Positions 1 to 8,507 of a stretch of DNA of 64,000 nucleotides are shown here, piece after piece (the first letter of the stretch is position 1; the number at the start of each line of letters is the position of its first letter). A program made the translations under genes and the position numbers. The stretch comes from Phyllobacterium calauticae (GTDB taxonomy: Bacteria > Pseudomonadota > Alphaproteobacteria > Rhizobiales > Rhizobiaceae), in the NCBI RefSeq assembly GCF_019991125.1, contig NZ_JAGENB010000005.1, forward strand, positions 1 to 64,000, in the 5' to 3' direction. The notes below the pieces were generated by a model. That model searched no databases, was not told the DNA's origin, and saw only the letters and a program-made list of their open reading frames with translations.

Positions 1-80
1 CAGTTCGCGTTCGCTCATTAAAATCAGTCCCAAAATCCGCATCCCAAATCTCGTTGCAATCAACGAGAAGGTGACACAGC

Positions 81-127
81 GACGTTTCTACTTTGCAGAA
101 ACAGGACATTTTAACTTTGCGGCTACA
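81..127. repeat. Two imperfect 23-nt direct repeats, IS-end-like
   Basis: Two copies of a 23-nt unit (81-103 and 105-127) share GAC(G/A)TTT, then ACTTTGC and a final ACA. They repeat with a 24-nt period. Spaced direct repeats of this sort are typical of the transposase-binding ends of IS21-like elements. No transposase is visible inside the window, so this may be the tip of an element lying to the left or an old remnant. The IS assignment is an inference from repeat style, not from a match. Confidence 0.35.
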
Positions 128-141
128 CATCAAAATCGCAT

Positions 142-165
142 AAGAGTAGTTATGGAACTACTCTT
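142..165 (-). terminator. Hairpin downstream of the GGDEF gene
   Basis: A perfect 10-bp stem (142-151 with 156-165) has a 4-nt loop and lies 43 nt past the stop of the minus-strand diguanylate cyclase gene. It lacks a clean T-run on the minus strand, so it is at best a weak terminator. It could also belong to the adjacent IS-like repeats. Confidence 0.3.
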
Positions 166-207
166 TGTTGCCAGGATACAGACATGTCCCGACAACAGCC
201 AAGGCAA

Positions 208-1689
208 TCAGCCCTGTTCGCGCACGGTCGTACCGCTGCGCCAACCGGTTTCACCGGTCGAATAGCGCAACCGCTTGTCCTGGTACATCTGCAGGTCCGC
301 GCGCTTTGCCACGGCTTCCAGTTTCTCGCCGGCGGCGCTGGTGGCCCAGCCAATCGAAAAACTCAGCGGAATATTGGAATAGTACTGGTTGTTGATCTCG
401 ATCAGGCTGACAATTTCCTCGACGACCGCCACCGCGCCGGGTTCATCGACTGCCGGCAGAAGCACGGCAAATTCATCGCCGCCGATCCGCGCGGCATAGT
501 GCGGCGGCTTCACGGCTTCGCTGAGGATTTCGCCGGCCCGGCGCAACAGTCCATCGCCGACACCGTGGCCCCATTGATCGTTCGTCGTCTTCAGTCCGTT
601 GAGATCGAGGATGACGATGGAGACCGGAAAGAACTCCCGGCGTTCCAGCCGGTTCAACTCATCGACGTAGAAGGCACGGTTGTGCAGACGCGTCAGCACA
701 TCATGCTTGCCGAGATATTCAAGATAGGCTTCGGCTTTCTTGCGCGCGGTGATATCGGTCAGCGATATCTGAACCAGTGACCAGTCTGTTTCGTGCCCGG
801 GCAGCACGGAAAACTGCAGAAGGACATGGCGTTCGGTGCCGTCGAGCGCGTAATTGACCGTCTCGCGCTGATGGAACAGCTTGCCGTTCCACAGGTCGAT
901 CAGCTGTTCGCGGAAATGCACGTTCATCTCGTCCTTGAAGACGTCGGGCAAGCGGCGCAGCAAGGTCATGGCGTCCGGCGCCTGGAACAGCTTGAGCGTT
1001 TCGCGGTTCACATCGATGACACGGATTTCGCTGGCGCATTGCTGGACGAATTCCGGGTGAACATCGGTGAAAACCCGGAAGTCTTCGATGCCGCGGTTGC
1101 GCAGCCCGTCGAGCAGCTTCTTGATCTTGCTGAAATCCTCGACCCACAGGGATACGGGAGAATGCTCGAAGAGACCCTCGGCATAGCGCTGGCTTGCCGC
1201 GTGCTGCCGTCTCGCCTCTTCCCGGTCGGTCACGTCCTCGATGGAGATAAGGACCTTTTCCCAGCTTGTTTCATAGCCGGGCAAGACCTTGCCGCGCAGC
1301 TGGATATCGAGCCGCTTGCCGGACAGCGAATAGTTCACGGTGTCGCTGGAGAACTCGCCCTTGCCTTGCCAAAGCTGCGCCAGCTCCTGCACATGCGTCT
1401 GCAGCATGTCGTCACGGAAAATGGCGCCGAGATTGGCGACGAGTTCGCTGAAATCAGCGGCTTCAAACAGCGACAGCGTCTTCTTGTTGACCTTGATGAC
1501 GCGGATGAGCCTTGCGCAATCGCGCACCCGGTTTTCATCCTCGCGCAGATAGGACGTGATGTCGTCGACACCGGTCTGCCGGAGGGAATCGAAGAATTTC
1601 CGGACATCGCTGAAATCTTCCAGCCAGAGGGAAATGGGAGCAAGATCAAATGCGTCTATTTCGTCCTGATGCAAATTCAGCTTGTCCAT
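208..1689 (-). CDS. Diguanylate cyclase with two tandem PAS-like domains
   Basis: This 493-residue protein is predicted to make cyclic di-GMP from two GTP. The C-terminal catalytic domain (about residues 325-480) carries an intact GGDEF signature near residue 400 within RIGGDEFAVLLP. No RxxD inhibitory site is seen just ahead of it, so classical product inhibition may be absent. The N-terminal part is an internal duplication: residues about 16-155 and 175-315 each begin with P(I/V)SLW(L/V)EDFS and end in a PAS/PAC-like (I/V)xISxxD(V/I)T segment. There is no signal peptide or transmembrane helix, so a cytosolic sensor is expected. The gene stands alone, with no EAL or response-regulator partner nearby. 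The input signal is unknown. Confidence 0.88.
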   Translation of the reverse strand: MDKLNLHQDEIDAFDLAPISLWLEDFSDVRKFFDSLRQTGVDDITSYLREDENRVRDCARLIRVIKVNKKTLSLFEAADFSELVANLGAIFRDDMLQTHVQELAQLWQGKGEFSSDTVNYSLSGKRLDIQLRGKVLPGYETSWEKVLISIEDVTDREEARRQHAASQRYAEGLFEHSPVSLWVEDFSKIKKLLDGLRNRGIEDFRVFTDVHPEFVQQCASEIRVIDVNRETLKLFQAPDAMTLLRRLPDVFKDEMNVHFREQLIDLWNGKLFHQRETVNYALDGTERHVLLQFSVLPGHETDWSLVQISLTDITARKKAEAYLEYLGKHDVLTRLHNRAFYVDELNRLERREFFPVSIVILDLNGLKTTNDQWGHGVGDGLLRRAGEILSEAVKPPHYAARIGGDEFAVLLPAVDEPGAVAVVEEIVSLIEINNQYYSNIPLSFSIGWATSAAGEKLEAVAKRADLQMYQDKRLRYSTGETGWRSGTTVREQG

Positions 1690-2104
1690 CGGATTATGTC
1701 TCCCGGCCGGAGGAATATGGTTAACATTCCAGCCTGATTGGCAGCTTTGACGCTATTGTCAACTACTCCAAGTTGCGTTCACTGCAAATTGCACCGGTTC
1801 TCCCGGACATGTGTCCGGAAACACGCATCGGCGTGGCCTTTTTTCGCTGCGAGGGAGAGTCAGACACCCTTCCCTGCCGTCTCTAGTCCGTTGGTCTAAT
1901 TCTCAGTCATTTCGATCTGATGTAGGTTTTGTGCGAGGATAATCCAACAGAGCATGATTATGACAAACCAGCATACATTGCTACAACCGATGGAGAGGAT
2001 ACAATAGCCACGACCGCTGGTTGTACTTCGGTGTCTTGGTCGCCAGAAGTCATCTCGCTGCATGGCGATAGCCAGAAAATCGGTTAAAATACGGCGTTTT
2101 CCCA
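1690..2104. other. Intergenic region with a small palindrome
   Basis: This 415-nt gap separates the divergent GGDEF and MFS genes. It holds a palindrome at 1803-1818 (CCGGACA, 2-nt spacer, TGTCCGG) that could be an operator. I see no RNA gene or convincing ORF. The stretch from about 1900 to 2080 is more AT-rich and probably contains the promoter of the MFS gene. Confidence 0.4.
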
Positions 2105-3316
2105 TTGCCCTTCTTGCCCGCGGACAGGACAGTTCGCGGGCTTGCCATTGCCCAGACGATGGGTGCCGTCGCCGCCGGTGTATATTTTTCCAGTTCTGCC
2201 TTGTTCTTTTCCAGAGCATCCGGTTTGGCGCCGCTCGAAATAGGCCTTGGTCTGACGGTAGCCGGATTGGTTGGCTTGCTTGTGCCATTGCCCATCGGCA
2301 TTCTTGCCGATCGCTGGAACGCGCGCAACATTGCGGCGTGGCTGACCGTTGGGGCCGGCGTCAGCGACTGGATTTTCCTGTTGGTTAGCGGGGTCACGGC
2401 CTTTGTCATAATCGCCTGTTGCTTTGCCGCAGGTCTGCGTGGCGCCATGACCGCGCGCATGGCGATGATTGCGACCCTTATTGATGCCAGTCAGCGCACG
2501 CAAACGAGCGCGTATCTGCGTGCGCTAGGCAATTGCGGCCTATCGGCCGGTGCCATGATCGGCGGCCTGGCATGGTATTTCGACAGTTTGACCGGCTATC
2601 GGCTGGCCTTTGCCCTTGGCGGGGCAATTTTCCTCGCTGCTGCTGCGGCCTATCGTTTGCTGCCGCCCGTGGCGCCGGGGCTTGCCACCATCCGGAAAGG
2701 TTCTCCGCTCACCGTGCTGGGAGACCGGCCCTATATGATCCTGACGCTGCTCAACACGGTCATTCTTCTCTACATTCCTCTGCTCAACATGGCGCTGCCC
2801 CTGTGGATTGCCCTGCACACCAACGCCCCGCTTTGGATCGCTTCGGTCCTCTATGGCTTGAACACGATAAGTGTCATGCTGATGCAGGTGCGGCTGGCGC
2901 GCCGGGTCACCAACGCTTGCGAGGCGCGCAGGTCGATCTTCTTCGCCACCCTTCTGTTGTCTGTGGCCTGTTTCTTTTTTGCAGCAATGGCTGTGCCGTC
3001 GACGGTATGGCTGACGGTGGTATTCGCTTTCCTGGCGGCCTTGCTGCATGTGTTGGGTGAGATGATGCACATGGCCGGAGCCTGGGATCTAAGCTTCCGA
3101 CTGGCGCCGCCGGGGCAGGAGGGCGAATATCAGGGTTTCTTCAATACCAGTTCTGCGGCCGCCGAAATGTTCGGCCCCATTCTGCTCACGGCCCTGCTGG
3201 TTGGCTGGGGTTTGCCGGGCTGGCTGCTTCTGGCCATTGTCTTTTCAGCCACCGGCTTCATCATCATGGTCCTATTCGGCAAGCGGGCGTATCTGACACG
3301 CGACCTTTCGGGTTGA
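2105..3316 (+). CDS. MFS transporter
   Basis: The 403-residue product is a hydrophobic protein with about 12 predicted membrane helices and a basic loop after helix 2 (ADRWNARN), as in major facilitator superfamily carriers. It probably exports or imports a small solute by proton coupling in the inner membrane. The first codon used here is TTG with no clear ribosome binding site. An ATG at codon 19 (2159) is an alternative start, but it would cut into the first helix. The gene converges on the sugar-acid operon with only 15 nt between stop codons, so a functional link is not implied. The substrate cannot be told from sequence. Confidence 0.75.
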   Translation: MPFLPADRTVRGLAIAQTMGAVAAGVYFSSSALFFSRASGLAPLEIGLGLTVAGLVGLLVPLPIGILADRWNARNIAAWLTVGAGVSDWIFLLVSGVTAFVIIACCFAAGLRGAMTARMAMIATLIDASQRTQTSAYLRALGNCGLSAGAMIGGLAWYFDSLTGYRLAFALGGAIFLAAAAAYRLLPPVAPGLATIRKGSPLTVLGDRPYMILTLLNTVILLYIPLLNMALPLWIALHTNAPLWIASVLYGLNTISVMLMQVRLARRVTNACEARRSIFFATLLLSVACFFFAAMAVPSTVWLTVVFAFLAALLHVLGEMMHMAGAWDLSFRLAPPGQEGEYQGFFNTSSAAAEMFGPILLTALLVGWGLPGWLLLAIVFSATGFIIMVLFGKRAYLTRDLSG

Positions 3317-3331
3317 CGGGAGGCGAAATCG

Positions 3332-4207
3332 TCACAATCTCACGGGCGGATCGAAACGCCCCTTCCCGGCCAGTTCGATCAGGAATGTCTTGCCGGCATT
3401 GGGATCGGATTTTTGCTCCGCTTCCGTCATGTCATGATAGGCAGTCGTTACCACCAGGGTTGCGGAGTCGGCGTCGATGAACGCCGGGCAGGATGGTTGC
3501 CGCGCCGGGGTTGCGATCGAACGGATGCGTCTGCCATCGGGCGAATAGACATCGATATGCGAACGGCCCCAGCACGCATTCCAGAGATTGCCGTCGCGGT
3601 CAACGACGGAGCCGTCAATGCCGCCGGCGTCCTTGTGCTGGTAAAAGACCGCGGGCTCGCCGATGGGCAGGCCGGTCTGCGGATCCGTATCGACTCGCCA
3701 GATGATATTGCGGGTGGTATCGGCGAAATAGCTGATGCGCCCGTCCGGCGAGAAGCAGATCGAATTGGTGATCGAAATGCCGGTGAAAAGGGTGCGCAGC
3801 TGCCCTTCCCGGTACCAATAGATCGATCCTGCCCCCTTCTGCGATTTCTTGCCCATGGTGCCGATCCAGAAGGCGCCCGCCGGATGGACGCGGGCGTCGT
3901 TCGAGCGGGTCACCGGATTGTCCGCCTCGATGGGCTGGTGCATGACCGTGTGTCCGGTCTTGCGGTCGCGGATGAACAGACCTGTTTCCGTCGCGATCAG
4001 CTGGCGCCCCGCATCGATCACCGCAAGCGCGCTCGCCATCTGGCCGAGCGGGTGGATGGCGGCCGGACCCCCGGCGCGCGGCTTCTCGAAAAGCCGGCCG
4101 GTGACGATATCGAACCACCAGATCGTGCTTGTCAGCGGATCGTAACCGGGGCCTTCGCCGAGTTCACATGGGTCGTCGTGCAGGATGCTGATCTTCGGCT
4201 GATCCAT
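3332..4207 (-). CDS. SMP-30/gluconolactonase/LRE family sugar lactonase
   Basis: This 291-residue beta-propeller protein resembles SMP-30-type lactonases, which open aldonolactones to aldonic acids using one divalent metal. Expected metal-ligand stretches are present: ELGEGP near residue 15, SNDARVHPAGAFWIGTMG in the middle, and GIDGSVVDRDGNLW later. It is the last gene of a four-gene operon. Its ATG lies 2 nt past the aldolase stop, with a GGAG ribosome site inside the aldolase end. With a sugar dehydrogenase, KDGal kinase and KDPGal aldolase in the same operon, its likely substrate is galactonolactone or a related lactone, which is an inference. Confidence 0.85.
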   Translation of the reverse strand: MDQPKISILHDDPCELGEGPGYDPLTSTIWWFDIVTGRLFEKPRAGGPAAIHPLGQMASALAVIDAGRQLIATETGLFIRDRKTGHTVMHQPIEADNPVTRSNDARVHPAGAFWIGTMGKKSQKGAGSIYWYREGQLRTLFTGISITNSICFSPDGRISYFADTTRNIIWRVDTDPQTGLPIGEPAVFYQHKDAGGIDGSVVDRDGNLWNACWGRSHIDVYSPDGRRIRSIATPARQPSCPAFIDADSATLVVTTAYHDMTEAEQKSDPNAGKTFLIELAGKGRFDPPVRL

Positions 4208-4209
4208 GG

Positions 4210-4854
4210 TCAGGCTCCGGCTTGGAAGGTGCGGTCATAGGCCTCAACCGTGGCCCTTGCCCGTTCAGCGACGTGGGAAGCGGATGCGCCGACCTTGTAC
4301 AGGCTGGAACCCAGGCCGAAGGTACGAACCCCGACCTTGGCGTAGGCGGCAAAGCCGTTCTCGTCGACGCCGCCGACGGCGCCGATGACTGTTCCCTTCG
4401 GCAGGATGGCGCTGATCGCCTTGATGCCGTCCGGCCCCAGGACGCTTGCCGGGAAAAACTTGAGGCCCGAGGCCCCGGCCTGCAAGGCGGCCAGCGCTTC
4501 CGTCGGCGTGAAAACGCCGGGCATGGTGACCATCCCGGCCCGGGCGGCGGCGGCCAGCACGGCGGCATCGACATTGGGGCTGATCATCAGGCGGCCCCCC
4601 GCTGCATCGAGGCGCGCGATGTCGGCGGGATCAAGCACAGTTCCTGCCCCGATCAGGACATGGGACGGCAGTGTCTTTGCCAGGAGCTCGATGGACTGGA
4701 ACGGTTCGGGTGAATTCAGCGGCACCTCGATGACATCGATACCGGCTTTCACCAGTTCTTCGCCGATGGCCAGCACTTCATCCGGCTTGACGCCGCGCAG
4801 GATCGCGATGAGATCGCGCTTCAGTTTCGGCCAGGGAGCGGACGATTGGGGCAT
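4210..4854 (-). CDS. dgoA: 2-dehydro-3-deoxy-6-phosphogalactonate aldolase
   Basis: The product (214 residues from the chosen ATG) is a class I KDPG/KDPGal-type aldolase that splits KDPGal into pyruvate and glyceraldehyde 3-phosphate. The catalytic glutamate is in VIEVPLNSPEP and the Schiff-base lysine in GLKFFPAS. GAGT and GGVDENG follow the family pattern. The frame extends upstream to a TTG overlapping the kinase gene. The ATG at 4854 is preferred because an AAGGA site lies 8 nt ahead and only 5 nt separate it from the kinase stop. The gene sits between the dgoK-like kinase and the lactonase, as expected for the phosphorylative galactonate branch. Confidence 0.92.
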   Translation of the reverse strand: MPQSSAPWPKLKRDLIAILRGVKPDEVLAIGEELVKAGIDVIEVPLNSPEPFQSIELLAKTLPSHVLIGAGTVLDPADIARLDAAGGRLMISPNVDAAVLAAAARAGMVTMPGVFTPTEALAALQAGASGLKFFPASVLGPDGIKAISAILPKGTVIGAVGGVDENGFAAYAKVGVRTFGLGSSLYKVGASASHVAERARATVEAYDRTFQAGA

Positions 4855-4859
4855 TGGAA

Positions 4860-5789
4860 TTATCCTTGTATGGCTGGCCAAAGCTGTGACGCGGCAACGA
4901 ACAGGCCCTTGCGCACCGCTTCATCGGCGTCGACGATATCGAAGTTCAGGCCGGCAACGGTCATGGCTTTGGCATAAAGCGTGGCCATCGCGCCGGATGC
5001 GACGAGTGCAATGGTGGCCGAGGTGCCGAATTTTTCCTTGGCCCCGGCAATTTCCGTTCCGATAAGCAGACCGGACAGCCGCGACGCGGCACCGTTCGGG
5101 GGCAGATTTTCCAGCAGCATCGCCGCGCGGATGCCAAAGAGCTCGCCCAGCATGCGCCGGTTGCCGCCGAGCATCAATTCGAGCCCCGCGGTGAATTGGG
5201 GGTGGTCGGGTGTCACCGCTTCCGCGGCGTTGCCGATGGAATGCCGCAGGATCGAATGCCCGGCCAGAAGCGCATAGAGCTCGCCGGTCAGGAAGGTCGA
5301 AAATGACGTTGCCCTGCCCTCGTCCAGCTCGACCCATTTCGAATGCGTGCCGGGCATCGCCACGAGGCCGCTGCGCAGATTGCGCGCCAGCATGGCACCC
5401 AGCAGCTGGGTTTCCTCTCCCCGCATGACATTGGGCGCGCTGCCCGACTGCGACAGACCGGGAATGATACGCACATCGCGCCTGATACCGGCAATCTTCA
5501 CCGCCCCGGAAAGAATGGCGGTGAGATCCGCCGGAACCGGGACATAATTGGCTTCCACCCAGCCCTGACGCGAACCCGCCATGCCGCAGATGATGACCGG
5601 CAAATCCACCGGTGCGCGCAGACTGGCGAGATGATCCTCGAGCGTTTCAGCGAAACCGCGCGCGCGGGAGGTATCCAGGCCATCGTCCGAACGCCGTTCG
5701 GCGACGACATGGCCTTCACGGTCGAGAAGCCAGAGACGGAAACGGCTCGTTCCCCAGTCGGCAACGGCATAGGTTGCAGCGGTGGTCAC
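4860..5789 (-). CDS. dgoK: 2-dehydro-3-deoxygalactonokinase
   Basis: This 309-residue sugar kinase of the ASKHA fold phosphorylates 2-keto-3-deoxygalactonate. The N-terminal phosphate-binding motif is AVADWGTSRFRLWLL, followed by MAGSRQGWVE, the central FLTGELYALLAGHSIL segment and VASGAMATLYA near the C-terminus, all typical of DgoK. The longer open frame to 5975 is not used. A GTG at 5789 overlaps the stop of the upstream dehydrogenase (GTGA), giving translational coupling and the normal family length. Confidence 0.9.
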   Translation of the reverse strand: MTTAATYAVADWGTSRFRLWLLDREGHVVAERRSDDGLDTSRARGFAETLEDHLASLRAPVDLPVIICGMAGSRQGWVEANYVPVPADLTAILSGAVKIAGIRRDVRIIPGLSQSGSAPNVMRGEETQLLGAMLARNLRSGLVAMPGTHSKWVELDEGRATSFSTFLTGELYALLAGHSILRHSIGNAAEAVTPDHPQFTAGLELMLGGNRRMLGELFGIRAAMLLENLPPNGAASRLSGLLIGTEIAGAKEKFGTSATIALVASGAMATLYAKAMTVAGLNFDIVDADEAVRKGLFVAASQLWPAIQG

Positions 5790-6553
5790 AGATAGCCTCC
5801 ATCGACAATCAATGTCTGGGCGGTGAGCATGCGGGCGGCATCGGAGGCGAGAAACAGGCAGGGACCGACCATATCGCCGGGCTGGATTTCTTCCTTGAGG
5901 ACCTGCTTGCCGATGTGGGATTTCAAACCGTCTTCCGTCACCCAGAGTTCGCGCTGGCGGTCGGTGATGACCCATCCCGGCGCGATCGCATTGACGCGGA
6001 TTTTCTCCGGCCCGAGGCGTCCGGCAAGGCCCTTGGTCAGGCCGATAATCCCAGCCTTTGCAGCGGTATAGGAGGGAAAGTTGCCCTGATTGATCATGAA
6101 GGACGTCGAGGTGAAATTGACAATGGAACCGCCCCCCGCCTGCCGCATGCCCGGCACAACGGCCTGCGCGGCGAAGAACTGCGGACGCAGATTGACCGAC
6201 TGGTTCTTGTCCCAGTATTCGACGGTCACATCATCGATGTCGTGCCTGTCGTCCCAGGCGGCATTGTTCACAAGCACCGTCACCGGGCCGTGGGCCGCAA
6301 TGGCGCGGCCGATTGAGGCACGCAGCGCTTCGATATCGCGCAGGTCCGTATTGAGATAGAGCGGCCGGTTGCCATATTCGCGGTCGAGGCGCTCTGCCAG
6401 TGCCTGCGAAGCCTCATCTGCAATGTCGATGAAGGCGACGCGCGAACCCTGGCGTACGAACCCTTCCGTCAACGCTGCGCCGATCCCGGACCCTCCCCCG
6501 GTGATCAGGACAGAACGATCTTTCAGGTCAGGGAAAATCGCCGAGGGCATCAT
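5786..6553 (-). CDS. SDR family dehydrogenase, probable hexose 1-dehydrogenase
   Basis: This is a classical short-chain dehydrogenase of 255 residues. It has the TGGGSGIG nucleotide-binding loop near residue 18, NNAAWDD (NNAG equivalent), catalytic Ser in FTSTSF and YTAAK with the active-site Tyr and Lys. It heads the operon followed by KDGal kinase, KDPGal aldolase and lactonase. The simplest reading is oxidation of D-galactose or a related aldose to its lactone. That substrate is an inference, since many SDRs share these motifs. Start: two ATG codons in tandem at 6553 and 6550. A GAG lies 8 nt ahead of the first. Confidence 0.82.
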   Translation of the reverse strand: MMPSAIFPDLKDRSVLITGGGSGIGAALTEGFVRQGSRVAFIDIADEASQALAERLDREYGNRPLYLNTDLRDIEALRASIGRAIAAHGPVTVLVNNAAWDDRHDIDDVTVEYWDKNQSVNLRPQFFAAQAVVPGMRQAGGGSIVNFTSTSFMINQGNFPSYTAAKAGIIGLTKGLAGRLGPEKIRVNAIAPGWVITDRQRELWVTEDGLKSHIGKQVLKEEIQPGDMVGPCLFLASDAARMLTAQTLIVDGGYL

Positions 6554-6572
6554 GAGAAAATCTCGCTGCAGT

Positions 6573-6613
6573 GTTCCATTATTTGGAACTTGATTTGACT
6601 ATATAGAATAGTC
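6573..6613. promoter_or_regulatory. Two palindromes, probable IclR operators
   Basis: GTTCCA (6573-6578) and TGGAAC (6584-6589) form a perfect inverted repeat with a 5-nt spacer. A second pair, GACTAT (6597-6602) and ATAGTC (6608-6613), follows with the same spacing. They lie between the divergent SDR operon and the iclR-type gene. TTCCA-N5-TGGAA is the style of site bound by IclR-family dimers. Binding itself is an inference. Confidence 0.55.
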
Positions 6614-6652
6614 ATCCTATGGTGCCGAAAGTCAAGAGGCGGTTGCGATTCA

Positions 6653-7435
6653 ATGGGCAAGGCACGGGAAAATTCAACGGGGACGCTCGGAAAGGCGCTT
6701 GAGGTCGTGCACATCATTGCATCGTCGCCCGTGCCGCTTCGCTTTACCGATGTGCTCAAACTGTCCGACCAGCCGCGTGGCACGCTGCACCGGCAAATAT
6801 CCAATCTGATCGAGGAAGGACTTCTCGACCTGAACCGGGATCACTCCTACGGTCTCGGGCTGCGCCTGCTGGAGCTCGCCTCCAGGGCCTGGGCCAGCAA
6901 TGATTTTCGCGCCATTGCCGAACCGCACCTGCAGAGACTGCATGAGCAGACCGGTGAAACGGTTCATTTGGGTGTGTTGCGGGGTATCGAGGTGATCTAT
7001 CTCGACAAGGTCGAAAGCCGGCAGAGCGTGCGCATGTATTCGCAGATCGGCAATACCGCCCCGGTCTATTGCACCGGCGTCGGCAAGGCAGCCCTGTCCG
7101 CCCTGCCCGACGATGAGCTTCAGGCGCGCATTGCCCAGATCGCGTTTCGGCGTTTTACCGCGAGCACGCTGCCCGATGCCAAGGCGTTGCGGCAGGAAAT
7201 CGAGCAGATCCGGGTGGAAGGCAATGCCTATGACCGGGAAGAACACGAGGCGGACATTTGCTGCGTTGCCGCGCCGATACATGCCAATAACCGGCACTTC
7301 GTTGCGGGCATTTCCGTCACCGGCCCCGCCTACCGCATAACTCCGGAAGTCTTGCAGTCCTGGGCCGGCATTACCCGCGCGGCGGCTGCGGCAATCATGG
7401 CAAACATGGCCACACGCCTTTCACCCCGCGCATAG
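6653..7435 (+). CDS. IclR family transcriptional regulator
   Basis: This 260-residue protein has an N-terminal winged helix-turn-helix (about residues 10-70, including RGTLHRQISNLIEEGLL) and a C-terminal IclR effector domain. The effector domain shows GETVHLGVLRGIEVIYLDKVES, the SQIGNTAPVYCTGVGKA stretch, and DREEHEADICCVAAPI. It is divergent from the sugar-acid operon and has two palindromes in the shared control region. It most likely regulates that operon and itself in response to a pathway intermediate such as a ketodeoxy sugar acid. The effector is not known from sequence. Confidence 0.9.
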   Translation: MGKARENSTGTLGKALEVVHIIASSPVPLRFTDVLKLSDQPRGTLHRQISNLIEEGLLDLNRDHSYGLGLRLLELASRAWASNDFRAIAEPHLQRLHEQTGETVHLGVLRGIEVIYLDKVESRQSVRMYSQIGNTAPVYCTGVGKAALSALPDDELQARIAQIAFRRFTASTLPDAKALRQEIEQIRVEGNAYDREEHEADICCVAAPIHANNRHFVAGISVTGPAYRITPEVLQSWAGITRAAAAAIMANMATRLSPRA

Positions 7436-7448
7436 GCTTTCGGCTGCA

Positions 7449-8507
7449 TCAAATGCCGACCGCACCATTTGACGGCCCGCTTGCAAACCGGTCCATTGCG
7501 GCGATAATGGCGTCCGTCATGCCGGGACTGGTTGGGGAATGACCCGTATTGGGCACGATGACAAGCGTGCCATCCGGCCAGACCTTCGATAACTCCCACG
7601 CGGTGACAAGCGGGGCTTCAAGGTCGAAACGGCCCTGAATCATGACACCAGGAATTCCCTTCAACAGACTGGCTTGGTTCAATAAAATGCGGTCTTCCAG
7701 CCAGGCATTGTGATGGAAATAATGGGTGATGATGCGGGCGCGTGCCAGGATATAGCGATCATCCGACCATTTCGGTGACAGTTTTGCCGCGGGATCGACA
7801 AGAATGGACGCGGACTCCCACGCATGCCAGTCGCGCGCCGCCTGCAAACGGATGGCGGGATCCGCATCATTGAGCAGGCGATAATAGGCAGCGACAAGAT
7901 CGTCATCGGGCTCATCGGTGTTTTTGGCCAAGTCTTGCTGCATTGATTGAGTGCGTGGTTCGACAAGCTCACCATGAGGCAGGTCTTGTTTCTGCAGGGC
8001 ACTCAATCCCCTCATGGCGAGCTTGTCGAACCACGCACCGGAGACATGCCGGACATTGTCCAGCTCAGCGCCGCGCCGGAAATGCGCCCATTGCTCGGGA
8101 AACAGCGGAGCGATGCCGCGATAGAGCCAATCGATCTCGGATCGCCGCGTCGTGGTCACCCCTGCCACCACCAAAGCCCGGACACGCTCCGGATAGGCCT
8201 CGGCATAGGCAAGCCCGAGCGTACAGCCCCATGACATGCCGAACAGAAGCCAATGCCCGATATCAAGATGGGCGCGCAAACATTCGATATCCCTCAACAA
8301 ATGTTCCGTCGTGTTCACGGACATATCGGTCTGGGGATCGCTGGCATGCGGTATGCTGCGTCCGCAGCCCCGCTGATCGAACAGGATGATGCGGTAGCGC
8401 TCAGGATCGAAGAAACGCCGCGCGTTTGCGGATGAGCCGGAACCCGGCCCGCCGTGCAGCACGAGGGCCGGAATTCCCCGCGGATTGCCGCAGGCTTCCC
8501 AATGGCT
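7449..8507 (-). pseudogene. Proline iminopeptidase (S33), 5'-truncated, REP insertion
   Basis: The frame encodes an alpha/beta-hydrolase of the prolyl aminopeptidase type: WEACGNP, HGGPG, FDQRGCGRS, nucleophile in GMSWGC, and C-terminal GRFD and NTGHS with the catalytic Asp and His. The family normally has about 25-35 residues ahead of WExCGNP. Here the codon immediately before SHWEACGNP is the TAA that ends the upstream kinase, in the same frame, so the natural start is missing. The only nearby start is a GTG inside VLHGGPG (8462) with no ribosome site. An extra segment of about 50 residues in the cap region includes both arms of a REP palindrome translated in frame. I treat the gene as decayed, though the rest of the frame is intact. 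Confidence 0.65.
7951..8038. repeat. REP-like palindrome inside the iminopeptidase frame
   Basis: Two 29-nt arms (7951-7979 and 8010-8038) are inverted copies with one mismatch, separated by 30 nt. The core is GGTTCGACAAGCTC and its complement. In the minus-strand frame the arms are read as GAWFDKLAMRG and PHGELVEPRT, peptides that recur wherever such REP/BIME elements are translated. GATTGAGTGC next to the left arm is also inverted in the loop (GCACTCAATC). This looks like a mobile REP element that entered the gene without breaking the frame. Confidence 0.75.
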
